Of a stretch of 64,000 nucleotides of DNA, positions 1-8,833 are shown piece by piece. A program made the position numbers and the translations under genes. This DNA is from Halobaculum saliterrae (GTDB taxonomy: Archaea; Halobacteriota; Halobacteria; Halobacteriales; Haloferacaceae). The stretch spans positions 208,310 through 272,309 of the forward strand of contig NZ_WUUS01000006.1 of the NCBI RefSeq assembly GCF_009831625.1. The letters run 5' to 3'. The stretch's first letter is position 1, and each line of letters opens with the position of its first letter. Under the pieces are notes generated by a model, which made no database searches, was not told where the DNA came from, and saw only the letters and a program-made list of their open reading frames with translations.

Positions 1-588
1 GACGAGGAGGACCAGGAGTCGGTCAACGCGACCTTCGAGGTCGAGTCGGCCGACACCTCGCTCGACAGTGACCCCGTGAACGTCACGGCCGCTGACGAGC
101 AGCAGATCACCGGCACGACCAACTACGCGCCGGGGACCGAGCTGACCATCCGCGTCCGCTCCACGGACAACACGCAGCCGCGGTTCTTCAACACGGAGAC
201 CGTGACTGTTCAGGCTGATGGCAGCTTCAACGCCTCGTTCAACTTCGCGGACCAGTCCGCGGGTGACACGTTCACCGTGACCGTCCGCCAGGGCGGCACG
301 TCCGTTGTGAGCGCCGACGGCAACGTTGTCGAGAGCGTGGCCACGCCGACGGCCACCGCCACGGAAGGCACGGAGACGGCAACCGCGACGGCAACGGCCA
401 CGGCGACCGCGACGGCCACGGCCACGGAGACGGCGACGGCCACCGCGACGGCCACCGAGGCTGACGAAGGCGGCATGACGACGACGGAGTCGACCGAGAC
501 TTCGACGTCGACGCCCGGCTTCGGCGCCGTGCTGGCAGTCATCGCCCTCATCGGCGCTGCGCTGCTGGCAGTCCGCCGCGACAACTAA
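1..588 (+). CDS. PGF-CTERM cell-surface glycoprotein (S-layer candidate), 5' partial
   Basis: This is the C-terminal 195 residues of a secreted surface protein; the reading frame is open from base 1, so the start lies outside the window. A beta-rich stretch is followed by a Thr/Ala dipeptide-rich linker (about bases 340-475), typical of an O-glycosylated, wall-spanning segment. The protein ends in the tripartite PGF-CTERM signal: PGF, a hydrophobic helix (AVLAVIALIGAALLAV), then RRDN. In haloarchaea this signal is cut and the protein lipid-anchored by archaeosortase A, whose gene is the next one downstream. S-layer glycoprotein is the likeliest identity, but another PGF-CTERM surface protein cannot be excluded from the tail alone. 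Confidence 0.85.
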   Translation, partial: DEEDQESVNATFEVESADTSLDSDPVNVTAADEQQITGTTNYAPGTELTIRVRSTDNTQPRFFNTETVTVQADGSFNASFNFADQSAGDTFTVTVRQGGTSVVSADGNVVESVATPTATATEGTETATATATATATATATATETATATATATEADEGGMTTTESTETSTSTPGFGAVLAVIALIGAALLAVRRDN

Positions 589-598
589 CGACCACGAC

Positions 599-646
599 TG
601 ACCGGCCGTAACCCGGTCACGTCCGCTTCCGCGGACCCATTCTTTC
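599..646 (+). terminator. Double hairpin after the surface glycoprotein gene
   Basis: Two stem-loops follow the stop codon at once. TGACCGG (599-605) pairs with CCGGTCA (613-619), and GTCCGC (621-626) pairs with GCGGAC (631-636) around a TTCC loop; a short pyrimidine run (CATTCTTTC) follows. This fits a strong transcription end after a highly expressed gene, but archaeal terminators are mainly T-tracts, so the call is an inference. Confidence 0.45.
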
Positions 647-755
647 GACGCGCTCACACCGGCCAGCGACGGCGCCGTCCATCGCGTCGCCTCGGTGCTC
701 GACACACACGAGACGACAAGGGCTTTACCCGACACCGCCGATTCACGAACAACGA

Positions 756-1751
756 ATGGCGAGTATCTACACCGACCTGCTGGGGTGGGTGGTGATCGCG
801 ACGTTCCTCGCCGGCGCGGGCGTCGAGTACGTTCGCCGCCGTCGCGTCGGCGGCGACGCGGGCACGCTCGCGACCCTCCGAGGGCGGCTCGACGCGTTCG
901 AGACGCCCCCCGAGCGGACGCTCGCGACCGCCGGCTGGGTGCTGTTCGCCGGCTTCTGGCTGGCGCTGTTCCCGCACTTCGCGTTCACCCAGAAGAGCTA
1001 CGTCGAGGGCGTGCTCTCCCTGCTCGCCGTCCCGGCGTGTCTGTACGCCGGGTGGCTGCTGTGGAACGGTCGCGACTCGCTGTTGGTGCTCTCGCGGGCG
1101 GTCGCCGCGATGGGGATCGTCTACTTCCCGTTCGAGTCGATCGAGCCGCTCAAGCGCGGGCTGATCCTCGTGGTCACCGGACAGACCGGCTGGGCGATGG
1201 CGCAGTTCGGCTACGAGCCCGCGCTGGTCGAGGGGCCGATCCTCGGCTACCGGAACGCCTACCGGTTCGTCACGGCCGACGGCCACGGGCTGCTGTTCGA
1301 GATCGTCCTCGCGTGCACCGGACTGGGGAGCATGGCCATCTTCGCGGGACTCATCGCCGCGGTGCATGCTCCTCTCGGCCGGAAGCTCCGCGCGCTGGCC
1401 GTCTCGATCCCGATCATCTGGGGACTGAACATCGCCCGAACCACGTTCATCGGGATCGCCTTCGGCAACCAGTACCTCCAGCTGTTCGTCGACGAGGTGC
1501 TGTTCCTGTTCGGCTCCTCCGACCCGTACATGGTGTCCTTCTTCCTCTCGGACCGGGTCATCTCGCAGGTGCTCGCGGTCGTCGCGCTCGTGGGCGTCAC
1601 CTACCTCGTCGTCCGCGAGCTACCGGAGCTCGTCACCGTGATCGAGGACGTGCTGTACATGGTCACCAAGGAGGAGTACGACCTGCTGGAGTCGCTGGAC
1701 CTGCCGAGGGAACCGGTGCGGACCGACGGCGGCCGGACCGGTCGGGAGTAG
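756..1751 (+). CDS. artA: Archaeosortase A (PGF-CTERM processing enzyme)
   Basis: This is a polytopic membrane protease/transpeptidase of the exosortase/archaeosortase family (331 residues). It recognises the C-terminal PGF tripartite signal of surface proteins so that they are released from their membrane helix and joined to lipid. The catalytic residues are visible: Cys187 in ACTGLG, Arg228 in NIARTT and Arg267 in LSDRVIS. Their spacings of 41 and 39 residues match C173, R214 and R253 of the Haloferax volcanii enzyme. The ATG lies about 30 bases after a TTTA element at 724-727, as expected for a near-leaderless gene. Two substrates are in this window: the preceding surface glycoprotein and BtuF. 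Confidence 0.95.
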   Translation: MASIYTDLLGWVVIATFLAGAGVEYVRRRRVGGDAGTLATLRGRLDAFETPPERTLATAGWVLFAGFWLALFPHFAFTQKSYVEGVLSLLAVPACLYAGWLLWNGRDSLLVLSRAVAAMGIVYFPFESIEPLKRGLILVVTGQTGWAMAQFGYEPALVEGPILGYRNAYRFVTADGHGLLFEIVLACTGLGSMAIFAGLIAAVHAPLGRKLRALAVSIPIIWGLNIARTTFIGIAFGNQYLQLFVDEVLFLFGSSDPYMVSFFLSDRVISQVLAVVALVGVTYLVVRELPELVTVIEDVLYMVTKEEYDLLESLDLPREPVRTDGGRTGRE

Positions 1752-1773
1752 TCCGACTCGCCCCGATCGCGTC

Positions 1774-2586
1774 TCACTCGACCGCCGGCAACGCGTCCCG
1801 CGGACACCCGGCCAACGCCGCGAGCGCCTCGACCTCCAGGTGGTGCAACTCGCCCGGAACCACGAGCATGTGCAGCGGGTCGCCGAAGTCGCGCTCGGCG
1901 AGCGCCGCGAGCGTGTCGGCGGCGACGACCGGCTCGGGGCTCCCGGCTCGCGCGACCGCCACCCCGACGGCGTCCTCGTCCCAGTCGCGCGCCAGCGCCG
2001 CGGCGGCGTGGTCGGCGGTCATGAACTCGTCGGCCTCGCCCTCCGCGGGCCCGGCAGGAGAGGAGCCGGCGACCTTGATGTCCAGATACACCAGCGTGTG
2101 AAGGCCGCGCTCGCGGTTCGCCTCGATCCCGTCGATCACGCTCTGTGGGGTTCCCTCCGCCCCGTGGGCGTACTCGAACGGCAGGGTCACGGCCTTCCCG
2201 AAGCGGTAGTTCTGCAACCCCGTCAGCGACGAGGCGGCCGACTGGGCGGTGATCCCGTGGATCACGCGGGTGTCGATGCCGCGTTCGGCCGCCCGAACGC
2301 GGAGGTCGACGTGGGTCGTCGAGATCATCGTATCGCCGGCGGTGCAGAAGGCGACCTCTCCGTCGGCGGCCGCATCGAGGATCGGCTCCGGGTCCCGCTC
2401 GACGCCCGCGCGGTCACGGACCTCGATGTCGATCCCGTGGTGGGTTTCGAGTTCCTCGACGGTGGTGCCCGCGAGGCGGCTGGTGTAGAACTCCGCGAAG
2501 ACACGGTCGGCCGACCGGAGAGCCTCTCGACCCTCCACGGTGACCGAGCGCTCGTCCCAGAGGCCGAGGCCGATGAAGGTGAGCAT
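1774..2586 (-). CDS. dph5: Diphthine synthase
   Basis: This SAM-dependent methyltransferase (270 residues) acts in diphthamide synthesis on elongation factor 2, methylating the amino-carboxypropyl-histidine intermediate. The tetrapyrrole-methylase-like fold starts with MLTFIGLGLWDERSVT and contains the conserved stretch GDTMISTTH (about residues 97-105). The start is placed at the ATG at 2586 because the family begins exactly with MLTFIGLGL; an in-frame upstream start would add 15 unrelated residues. The gene converges on artA, with stop codons 22 bases apart. It is a housekeeping gene with no visible operon partner. Confidence 0.94.
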   Translation of the reverse strand: MLTFIGLGLWDERSVTVEGREALRSADRVFAEFYTSRLAGTTVEELETHHGIDIEVRDRAGVERDPEPILDAAADGEVAFCTAGDTMISTTHVDLRVRAAERGIDTRVIHGITAQSAASSLTGLQNYRFGKAVTLPFEYAHGAEGTPQSVIDGIEANRERGLHTLVYLDIKVAGSSPAGPAEGEADEFMTADHAAAALARDWDEDAVGVAVARAGSPEPVVAADTLAALAERDFGDPLHMLVVPGELHHLEVEALAALAGCPRDALPAVE

Positions 2587-2734
2587 GCCCGAAGAACGCC
2601 CGCCCGGCGCTTCCCGGTTTCGCTCCGGCACGGCGTCGCCTCAGAACCACGGGTCGAAGTGAAGGGAGTAGCTCGGTTCGTTGCCCACGGAGTATGCGGA
2701 CAGTACGGGACCTGATTTATCGGGAATTGCCCTG

Positions 2735-2742
2735 TTTTTTAA
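2735..2742 (+). promoter_or_regulatory. TATA-like element before the small winged-helix gene
   Basis: The T/A-rich box TTTTTTAA is centred 31 bases before the ATG at 2770. It would place the transcript start near 2765, which argues for that ATG and against the in-frame GTG at 2752. Confidence 0.5.
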
Positions 2743-2769
2743 CCCCCGAACGTGGAACTATTATGTGAG

Positions 2770-3090
2770 ATGAAGATCACGTTGGATAGCCGATCCTCGG
2801 CCGATGCAGTGTTCGAGGCGTTAGCCGACCGACACCGGCGGCACGTGTTGTGTCTCCTTGCCCGCTCGGAGGGAGAGACGATGTCCCTCAACGAGGTCTC
2901 CGAGCACATCGGGGCGACGCTCGACTCGTCCGTGGAGGCCGTTGAGACGAACCTGTATCACACGGACCTGCCGAAACTGGAGCGGGCGGGGTTCGTCGAG
3001 TACGACGAGCGAAGCGGAGTGATCCGGTCGCGGAACTGCGAGTTGATCTCGAAACTCCAGCAACTCGGGTTCCTCGACTGTACGACGTAG
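2770..3090 (+). CDS. Small winged-helix protein (DUF7344-like)
   Basis: This 106-residue soluble protein has a helix-rich fold resembling the haloarchaeal DUF7344 winged-helix domain. It opens with a segment FEALADRHRRHVLCLLA and continues with an acidic helix and YHTDLPKLERAGFVEYDERSG, the recognition-helix and wing region of ArsR-like domains. Such proteins are presumed DNA-binding regulators, but the target is unknown. The ATG at 2770 is preferred over the GTG at 2752 because of the TATA-like box at 2735-2742. It is divergent from dph5 and has no operon partner. Confidence 0.75.
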   Translation: MKITLDSRSSADAVFEALADRHRRHVLCLLARSEGETMSLNEVSEHIGATLDSSVEAVETNLYHTDLPKLERAGFVEYDERSGVIRSRNCELISKLQQLGFLDCTT

Positions 3091-3557
3091 TCTACCCCTT
3101 CCGGCGTCTCCCTCGATCCGGCTTGCCGTCCTCCGGACAGTTCCCTGTGCTGAATTCGCAACCTCCCTCCCGGCCGATTCACAGCCGCCGGCTCCAGATC
3201 GGGGTGTGGGTCGACTCCGATCACACGAAGTCGCGGGAGGACCGATCGACACCCGAGGCGTTCCCCCGCTACTCGGCGTCCTTGGACCGGGCTATCGCCC
3301 GCCCACGGCCCTGTGACCGAGCCGAACGTCGGCGGCGACCCCGGCCGAAACGCCGAGTCAAACGTGGTGCGACGAGAGTGGAGGAACCCCGAAAATGCCA
3401 GTTCCACACCCGCTATTGGTCATTTGTACACCTTCCAAAAGACGCCGGAACGGAAAGCCGGTGGAGGGGATTGTGAACCACGGTCGGAGCTCGCTCCGAC
3501 CTACCCCAAATCCCTCCACGCGAGGCTCTCCAGCCTCACTTCGTTCGGCAGAAGAAG
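3091..3557. other. Gene-free stretch with tRNA-derived fragments
   Basis: No credible gene lies in these 467 bases: the ORFs present have unrelated low-complexity translations and mutually exclusive frames. It holds a copy of the tRNA-Thr 3' end (3456-3479), an inverted 13-base match to it (3507-3519) and a hairpin (3482-3501, GGTCGGAGC / GCTCCGACC). The composition is less GC-rich than the flanking genes. It may be a decayed integration site. Confidence 0.6.
3456..3479 (-). repeat. Partial duplicate of the tRNA-Thr 3' end
   Basis: Read on the plus strand, AGCCGGTGGAGGGGATTGTGAACC resembles bases 3557-3578 of the tRNA gene (acceptor and T-arm) with two inserted bases. It lies about 100 bases beyond the tRNA 3' end in the same orientation. 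This layout is expected of an att-type duplication left by an integrase that targets tRNA genes, or of a tRNA gene remnant. Confidence 0.6.
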
Positions 3558-3629
3558 CCGGTGGAGGGATTTGAACCCTCGGCCTATTCCTTACGAAGGA
3601 ATCGCTCTGCCAGCTGAGCTACACCGGCG
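3558..3629 (-). tRNA. tRNA-Thr (anticodon CGT)
   Basis: A complete 72-base cloverleaf reads on the minus strand. The acceptor stem is GCCGGTG/CACCGGC, the D-arm GCTC/GAGC, the anticodon stem ATTCC/GGAAT with loop TTCGTAA giving anticodon CGT (Thr, codon ACG), and the T-arm GAGGG/CCCTC with loop TTCAAAT. No CCA is encoded and no intron is seen. On the plus strand it also produces a familiar spurious peptide, which is not annotated as a gene. Confidence 0.95.
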
Positions 3630-3705
3630 CGTGCGATCAGTCGTACTGCCATGACGGGAATAAGGGTTGCGAATGTGCGTCGCCGTGACCCGGACTCACA
3701 CGCCG

Positions 3706-4695
3706 TTACGACCGGCGGATCCGCACGTCCAGACAGACGTTCTCCTCGTGGGGCGCGTACGACCGGACCGCCCGACGCGTCAGCACCTCGACCTCGTAGC
3801 CCGCGGGCTCGGCGGCCGCTCGGATCGCCCGCTCACCGGGACCGAAGGGGTCGTCCTCGTGGGCGATGTCGTAGAGGTGGAGCACGCAGTCATCGTCGGC
3901 GAGTCGCACCGCGGTGTCGAGGAACTCGTTCGCGGTGTGGGGGAGGTTCATCACGACCCGGTCGGCCCAGCCGTCGTAGTCGGCGGTCGTCCCGCGCACG
4001 TCGCCCTCCAGTGCGGTGACGCGGTCGGCGACGCCGTTGCGCTCGGCGTTCTCGCGGAGGTACTCGATGGCGGCGGGGTTCACGTCGCAGGCGACCACCT
4101 CGGCGCCGCGGGCGGCCATCGGCACCGCGAACGGGCCCACGCCCGCGAACATGTCGACGACGCGCTCGCCGCCCCCGACCTGCTCGGCGACGCGGTGGCG
4201 CTCGGTGGCGAGGCGCGGCGAGAAGTACACCTCGGCGACGTCGAGCGCGAACTCGTGGCCGTACTCCCGGTGGACCGTCTCCGTACTGTCGCCGTGGAGC
4301 ACGTCCCACTCGCGGACGCGGTACTCGCCGGCGACCTTCGAGGCGCGGTTGAGAACCGCCTCGCAGGGCACGTCCGACTCGACGATCGCGTCGGCGATCC
4401 GGCGTGCGCGCTCGGGGTCGTCCTCGTCGAGGATCACGATGTCGCCGAGGCGTTCGTAGGAGGGCTCGAACCCGAGGACCTCCGCGGGCGGCGTCGGTCC
4501 GTCGCGCTCGTCGGTCTCGCGGTCGACGACCTCGTAGCCGGCGTCGCGCGCGGCGGCGGCGTCGACGACGGGAACGAAGATATCGCCGTCCTCGACCTCG
4601 ATCTCGCGGTCGCCGTCGAGCAGGTCGCGCTCGGCGAGCGCGGCTCTCGTCGCCTCGCCCTCGCGGACGGGGGCGCGGACGCACGGCGTGGTCAT
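3706..4695 (-). CDS. trm5: tRNA (guanine(37)-N1)-methyltransferase Trm5
   Basis: This class I SAM methyltransferase (329 residues) makes m1G37 next to the anticodon, preventing frameshifting. The N-terminal third carries the D1-type recognition region. The catalytic Rossmann domain shows motif I DMFAGVGPFAVPMA, the acidic ribose-binding segment VVACDVNPAAIEYL and the motif IV-like VVMNLPHTANEFLD. Length and order match archaeal Trm5. It starts 30 bases after the cbiP stop on the same strand, so it may be co-transcribed with the end of the cobalamin operon although it has no role in that pathway. Confidence 0.92.
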   Translation of the reverse strand: MTTPCVRAPVREGEATRAALAERDLLDGDREIEVEDGDIFVPVVDAAAARDAGYEVVDRETDERDGPTPPAEVLGFEPSYERLGDIVILDEDDPERARRIADAIVESDVPCEAVLNRASKVAGEYRVREWDVLHGDSTETVHREYGHEFALDVAEVYFSPRLATERHRVAEQVGGGERVVDMFAGVGPFAVPMAARGAEVVACDVNPAAIEYLRENAERNGVADRVTALEGDVRGTTADYDGWADRVVMNLPHTANEFLDTAVRLADDDCVLHLYDIAHEDDPFGPGERAIRAAAEPAGYEVEVLTRRAVRSYAPHEENVCLDVRIRRS

Positions 4696-4725
4696 ACCCG
4701 GCCTCGGCCGGCCGCGCGAAAAGGG

Positions 4726-6282
4726 CTACCGGTCCGCGTTCGGCTCCGACGCCGCGTGCGCGTCGTCGCCGAGCAGGGCCGACACGTCGAGGTCGGCGAC
4801 GAGCGCCGCGGCCGCCTCGTACGGGTCACGCTCCGGGCCGTGTTCCGTGGGCCGCTCGCGCCCCGTGTGCGAGAACAGGGCGTCGACGAACGCCTCCCGA
4901 ACGCTCTCGGTCGCGAACACGTCGTGGAGGTACGTGCCGAGCACGTCGCCGACGGCCGCGCTCCCCGGCTCCAGCGGCGTCTCGACGGCTCCCCCGTCCA
5001 CGGGCTCCGTCCGTCCCATGTGGATCTCGTACCCCGACACCGTCCCTGACACCCCCGCGAGCGGGCCGGCGCCGTCGACCGAGACGACTGTCTCCCGGAC
5101 GCGCTTGTCCTCGCGAAAGCGCGTCTCGACCGGAAGCAGGCCCACCCCGGCGACCTCGTCGGCGTCGCCGGTTCCCTCCACGGCCGCGTTCGTGATCCGC
5201 TCGCCGAGCATCTGGTAGCCGCCGCAGACCCCGACGACCGGCCCGTCGAACGCCTGGAGTCGCTCGTCGAAGCCCGCATCCCGCAGCGCCAGCAGGTCGT
5301 CGACGGTGTTCTTCGTCCCCGGGAGCACCACCGCGTCGGCGTCCGCGAGGTCCGCGTCGAGGGGGACGTACGCGACCCGGACGCCGGGCGTGCGCGTGAG
5401 GGGGTCGAGATCGGAGAAGTTCGACACCCGCGGGAGCCGCGGCACCGCGACCGTCACCGCGGCCGCGTCGGCGACGCCGTCGTCGTCCCCGACGACCGTC
5501 CGGGTGTCCCCGTCCGGGAGGGCGACGCTGTCCTCCTCGGGGAGCCCGGGGTCGTCGTACGGGAGCACCGCCGCGACGGGCACGCCCGTCCGCGCCTCCA
5601 GCTCCTCGATCCCCGGGTCGAGGAGGGAGGCGTCGCCGCGGAACTTCGTGATCGCCGTCGCCGCGACGCGCTCGCGGAGGTCGTCGGGCATCAGTTCGAG
5701 CGTGCCGTAGAGGCTGGCGAACACGCCGCCGCGCTCGATGTCGCCAAGCAGGAGGATCGACGCGTCCCCGAACCGGGCGGTCTCGACGTTCGCGAGGTCG
5801 CGGTCGTGGAGGTTGATCTCCGCGATGGAGCCGGCGCCCTCGGCGACGACCACGTCGTGCTCGGCCGCGAGTCGATCGTACGCCTCGCGGGCGGCCGTCC
5901 GCGCCGTCCCCCAGTGCTCGTCGTAGTAGGTGCCGGCCTCGTAGTGGCCGACCGCCTCGCCGTCGATCACGAGCTGACTCTCGCCCCCGCCGCGGGGCTT
6001 GAGCAGGACGGGATTCGTGTCCGTCGTCGGGGTGATCCCCGCCGCACGCGCCTGCACGAACTGCGAGACGCCGATCTCCCCCCAGTCGCCGTCGGGCCTG
6101 AGCGCGGCGCGGGCGTTGTTGCTCATGTTCTGCGCCTTGAACGGCGCGACCGACACGCCGGCGTCGGCGAGGCGACGGCACAGCCCCGCCACGACGGTGC
6201 TCTTGCCGACGTGGCTCGCCGTGCCGGCGACGAGGAGGGTCGCGGCGGCGTCTACGTCGCTCCCGCGGTCTCCTTCGCGCAT
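4726..6282 (-). CDS. cbiP: Cobyric acid synthase (CbiP/CobQ)
   Basis: This glutamine-dependent amidase (518 residues) amidates the b, d, e and g side chains of adenosylcobyrinate a,c-diamide. The N-terminal synthetase domain opens with a P-loop variant ([17 protein letters not shown]) and contains [10 protein letters not shown], a CbiP/CobQ signature. The C-terminal class I-like glutaminase domain has the nucleophile in [13 protein letters not shown] and a late catalytic His in GYEIHMGRT. The ATG at 6282 overlaps the cobA stop as ATGA, so the two are translationally coupled. Nucleotides upstream stay open in frame but encode Arg-rich shadow sequence. Confidence 0.95.
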   Translation of the reverse strand: MREGDRGSDVDAAATLLVAGTASHVGKSTVVAGLCRRLADAGVSVAPFKAQNMSNNARAALRPDGDWGEIGVSQFVQARAAGITPTTDTNPVLLKPRGGGESQLVIDGEAVGHYEAGTYYDEHWGTARTAAREAYDRLAAEHDVVVAEGAGSIAEINLHDRDLANVETARFGDASILLLGDIERGGVFASLYGTLELMPDDLRERVAATAITKFRGDASLLDPGIEELEARTGVPVAAVLPYDDPGLPEEDSVALPDGDTRTVVGDDDGVADAAAVTVAVPRLPRVSNFSDLDPLTRTPGVRVAYVPLDADLADADAVVLPGTKNTVDDLLALRDAGFDERLQAFDGPVVGVCGGYQMLGERITNAAVEGTGDADEVAGVGLLPVETRFREDKRVRETVVSVDGAGPLAGVSGTVSGYEIHMGRTEPVDGGAVETPLEPGSAAVGDVLGTYLHDVFATESVREAFVDALFSHTGRERPTEHGPERDPYEAAAALVADLDVSALLGDDAHAASEPNADR

Positions 6283-7016
6283 CAGTACTCGGTGCCCTTG
6301 CGGGCGCGGTGGCCCTCGTCGAAGGGGTGTTTCACCTTGCGGACGTTCGTGATCAGGTCCGAGGCCTCGGCGAGGTACTCGGGCTCCTCGTGACCCCCGG
6401 TGAGGACGAGTTCGAGGGCGTCGGGCTTCGACTCGATCAGATCGAGCAGGTCGTCCGGGTCGACCAGCCCGCGATTGGCGGCGTACACCACCTCGTCGAG
6501 GACGAGCATGTGCGCGCCGTCCTCGGGTGCGCCGTCGAGCCCCAACGGCTCCGTCAGGTCTTCGTCGGCCCACCCGTCGACCAGCTCGCGGGCGCGCTCG
6601 AACCCCGCCGCCGCGCGGGCGGCGTGGTCGTCCTCGTCGGTGCCGTCGGCCATCGCGTGCCAGCCGTAGTGGCCGGAGTTCTCGTAGCTGATCCCGGGGA
6701 TCGCGGCGATAGCGTTGTACTCGCCGCGGACGTCCTCGACGCTGTCGGCGCCGCCCTTCATGAACTGGAGGAGGTGCACGCGGTAGCCGTGGCCGGCGGC
6801 CCGGAACGTCATCCCCAGCGCTGCCGTCGTCTTCCCCTTCCCGTCGCCCCACCACGTCTGCACCAGCCCGAACTCCTCGGGCGCGCTCGGTTCGATGTCG
6901 CGTGCGGCGGGGGTGACTCCCTTCCCGGGCGTCCGTGCGCGGGGGTCCTCGTCTCGTTCCTCGGCTCGGTCGGCGGCGCGGTCCTCGTCGTCGGGGGCGG
7001 CGTTCGTGTCTGGCAT
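6282..7016 (-). CDS. cobA: Cob(I)yrinic acid a,c-diamide adenosyltransferase (CobA/BtuR type)
   Basis: This ATP:corrinoid adenosyltransferase (244 residues) attaches the 5'-deoxyadenosyl ligand to cobalt. After a poorly conserved acidic N-terminal extension of about 50 residues, the CobA core begins with [19 protein letters not shown], a P-loop, followed by [10 protein letters not shown] and the late [16 protein letters not shown]alker-B-like strand. The extension is longer than in bacterial CobA and rich in Asp/Glu/Arg, as is common in haloarchaea. The gene follows cbiZ by 70 bases and overlaps cbiP by four. Confidence 0.94.
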   Translation of the reverse strand: MPDTNAAPDDEDRAADRAEERDEDPRARTPGKGVTPAARDIEPSAPEEFGLVQTWWGDGKGKTTAALGMTFRAAGHGYRVHLLQFMKGGADSVEDVRGEYNAIAAIPGISYENSGHYGWHAMADGTDEDDHAARAAAGFERARELVDGWADEDLTEPLGLDGAPEDGAHMLVLDEVVYAANRGLVDPDDLLDLIESKPDALELVLTGGHEEPEYLAEASDLITNVRKVKHPFDEGHRARKGTEY

Positions 7017-7086
7017 GGGTGTCTCCTACGGCGTGGATCGGCAAACAGTTCCGGATCGGCTCGGCGGGGGACAGTCCTCCGCCGGC

Positions 7087-7830
7087 TCACGGGCGCGTCA
7101 CCTCCGTCTCACGGTCGGTGACGACGCCGTGTTCTGCGTCGGCGACGGAATCCGGGACGGTCGCGTCGCCGGCGGCGTACCGCGAGTTCAGGCTCGCCCG
7201 GACGGCGTCGCGGACGCACGCCCGGCTGGCGCCTCCGACCGTCGTCGCGCTCCCCGAGAACGCCGCGGGGTCGCCGTCGCGCGCGCTGCCGGCGACGACC
7301 GCGTCGGTCGTCGTCCCCGGGAACCCCGTCGTCGCGAGCAGGGTCGCGGCCTTCGCCTCCGCGGCGACCGCGACGAGGTTCGCGAGCGCGCCGTCGTCGA
7401 GCCGCCGGGTCGTCGCGACGAGGACGTTCACCGTCCCGCGCCCGGGACGCTCGGGTCCCTCACCGGCGACTGACTCGCCCGTCGGTTCCTCGCGTCCCTC
7501 GGCGTCCATCGGCAGCGCCGCGGGGTTCGACACCCCTGCGGTCGCGACCGCGACGACCGGACCCGAGCGCGCGACTCGCGCGTGGCGCATGTCGACGCCC
7601 GTAAGGAGCGCCGGGGCCGTGGGGTCGCCTCCCGGCCCAGCGAACCCGGCGTCAGCGAGCCTGTCCGCGACGTACGCGTCGAGGTCGGTCCGCTCCCACC
7701 CCTCGGGGACGGAGACGTTGTACGCCGCCGGGGCGTCCGCGAAGCCGCCGTCCCAGCCGGTCGAGAGCCAGCGCGTGTCGGGGCGGCGCAGCCGTAGAAC
7801 GCCCCCGGCCACCGCGGTCTCAAAGCCCAC
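7087..7830 (-). CDS. cbiZ: Adenosylcobinamide amidohydrolase CbiZ
   Basis: CbiZ (247 residues) cleaves the aminopropanol side chain from (adenosyl)cobinamide to give cobyric acid, allowing salvage of incomplete or foreign corrinoids. Conserved blocks include WLSTGWDGGF near the N-terminus and LLTGVDMRHARVA in the middle. The GTG start at 7830 overlaps the end of cobD by 11 bases. Its presence beside btuFCD indicates that imported corrinoids are remodelled, the typical archaeal salvage route in which cobyric acid is rebuilt by CbiB. Confidence 0.92.
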   Translation of the reverse strand: MGFETAVAGGVLRLRRPDTRWLSTGWDGGFADAPAAYNVSVPEGWERTDLDAYVADRLADAGFAGPGGDPTAPALLTGVDMRHARVARSGPVVAVATAGVSNPAALPMDAEGREEPTGESVAGEGPERPGRGTVNVLVATTRRLDDGALANLVAVAAEAKAATLLATTGFPGTTTDAVVAGSARDGDPAAFSGSATTVGGASRACVRDAVRASLNSRYAAGDATVPDSVADAEHGVVTDRETEVTRP

Positions 7831-8833
7831 GGAGCACCTCCAACAGGCGGTCGTTCTCGGTGGGCGTCCGGACCGCCACTCGGACGTGGCTTTCGAGGCC
7901 CCGGAACGTCGTCGCGTCGCGGACGGCGATCCCGGCCTCGGCGGCGCCGTCGACGACCGAACCCGCCGTGCGGTCGCCGACGTCGAGCAGGAGGTATGGC
8001 GCGTCCGAGGGGTGGACGCCGTATCTCGCGTCGGAAAGCGCCGCGCGCATGCGCTCGCGCTCGGCGGCGACGCGCTCGCGGGTGCGCTCGACGAACTCCC
8101 GTCGACGCATGCAGTGGGCGCCGGTCGCGAGCGCGGGCGCCCCGAGGTTCCAGGTGCGGCGGGCGTTCGCCAGCGCCTCCCTCCAGTCGCCGGTCGCGAC
8201 GGCGAACCCCGCGCGGATCCCCGGCAGCCCGAACAGCTTCGTCAGCGAGCGGGCGACGATCGCGCCGTCCGCGCCCGCCAGCGACGGCCGGTCGGTGAAC
8301 CCGAGGAACGCCTCGTCGACCAACAGCGGCGTCCCCGCCTTCCGGCACCGCGCGGCGAACGACCGCAGGTCGTCGTCCCCGTAGGCGTTCCCGGTCGGGT
8401 TGTTCGGGTTGCAGACGATCGCGAGGGCGTGCTCGGCGGGGTCGACCTCCAGTATCTCGTCGTGCGGAACGAACGAGGGCTCGCCGCCCTGCAGGCGCAC
8501 CTCGCGGGCGTATTCCCCGAAGCTCGGGTACGGTACCGCGACCGAGTCGCCCGGGTCCACGGCGAGATCGATCGTCAGCCGGATCGCCGCCAGCCCGCCG
8601 GGCGTGGGGACCACCTCCTCCGGGTCGCAGCCGACGTACTCGGCGGCCGTGCGGCGGTACTCCGCGGGCGGCTCCTCCGGGTACGTCCGCGCCGACTCGA
8701 AGGCGTCGCGGTAGGCCGCCGCCGCGCCGTCGGGGACGTGGGGGTTGGTGTTCGCGCTGAAGTCGAGCACGTCGGGGTCGTCGCTGCTGCCGTGCGGGGT
8801 GCGAGGCGTGTCGCGTGCGGTGTCGAAGTTCAT
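7820..8833 (-). CDS. cobD: L-threonine-phosphate decarboxylase-like aminotransferase CobD
   Basis: This fold-type I PLP enzyme (337 residues) is related to histidinol-phosphate aminotransferase. In cobalamin synthesis CobD decarboxylates threonine-O-phosphate to (R)-1-aminopropan-2-ol phosphate, the linker that CbiB attaches. Visible features are FSANTNPHVPDG at the N-terminus, CNPNNPTGN (pyrophosphate/PLP contacts), LLVDEAFLGF and the Schiff-base lysine region SLTKLFGLPGIRAG. The start at 8833 forms an ATGA overlap with the end of cobY. HisC is the main alternative, excluded mainly by the cobalamin context. Confidence 0.88.
   Translation of the reverse strand: MNFDTARDTPRTPHGSSDDPDVLDFSANTNPHVPDGAAAAYRDAFESARTYPEEPPAEYRRTAAEYVGCDPEEVVPTPGGLAAIRLTIDLAVDPGDSVAVPYPSFGEYAREVRLQGGEPSFVPHDEILEVDPAEHALAIVCNPNNPTGNAYGDDDLRSFAARCRKAGTPLLVDEAFLGFTDRPSLAGADGAIVARSLTKLFGLPGIRAGFAVATGDWREALANARRTWNLGAPALATGAHCMRRREFVERTRERVAAERERMRAALSDARYGVHPSDAPYLLLDVGDRTAGSVVDGAAEAGIAVRDATTFRGLESHVRVAVRTPTENDRLLEVLRGL

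Noticed and set aside
210..584. 124-residue Val/Ala-Val minus-strand ORF in the surface glycoprotein
   Set aside because: It is the complement of the Thr/Ala-rich linker, giving an artificial Val-Ala repeat.
3313..3654. 113-residue ORF crossing the tRNA-Thr gene (…RWRDLNPRPIPYEGIALPAELH…)
   Set aside because: This peptide is the well-known false translation of the strand opposite a tRNA; its C-terminal half is exactly the tRNA.
4404..5195. Arg/Pro-rich plus-strand ORFs over trm5 and cbiP
   Set aside because: Out-of-frame readings of GC-rich sequence opposite confirmed genes.
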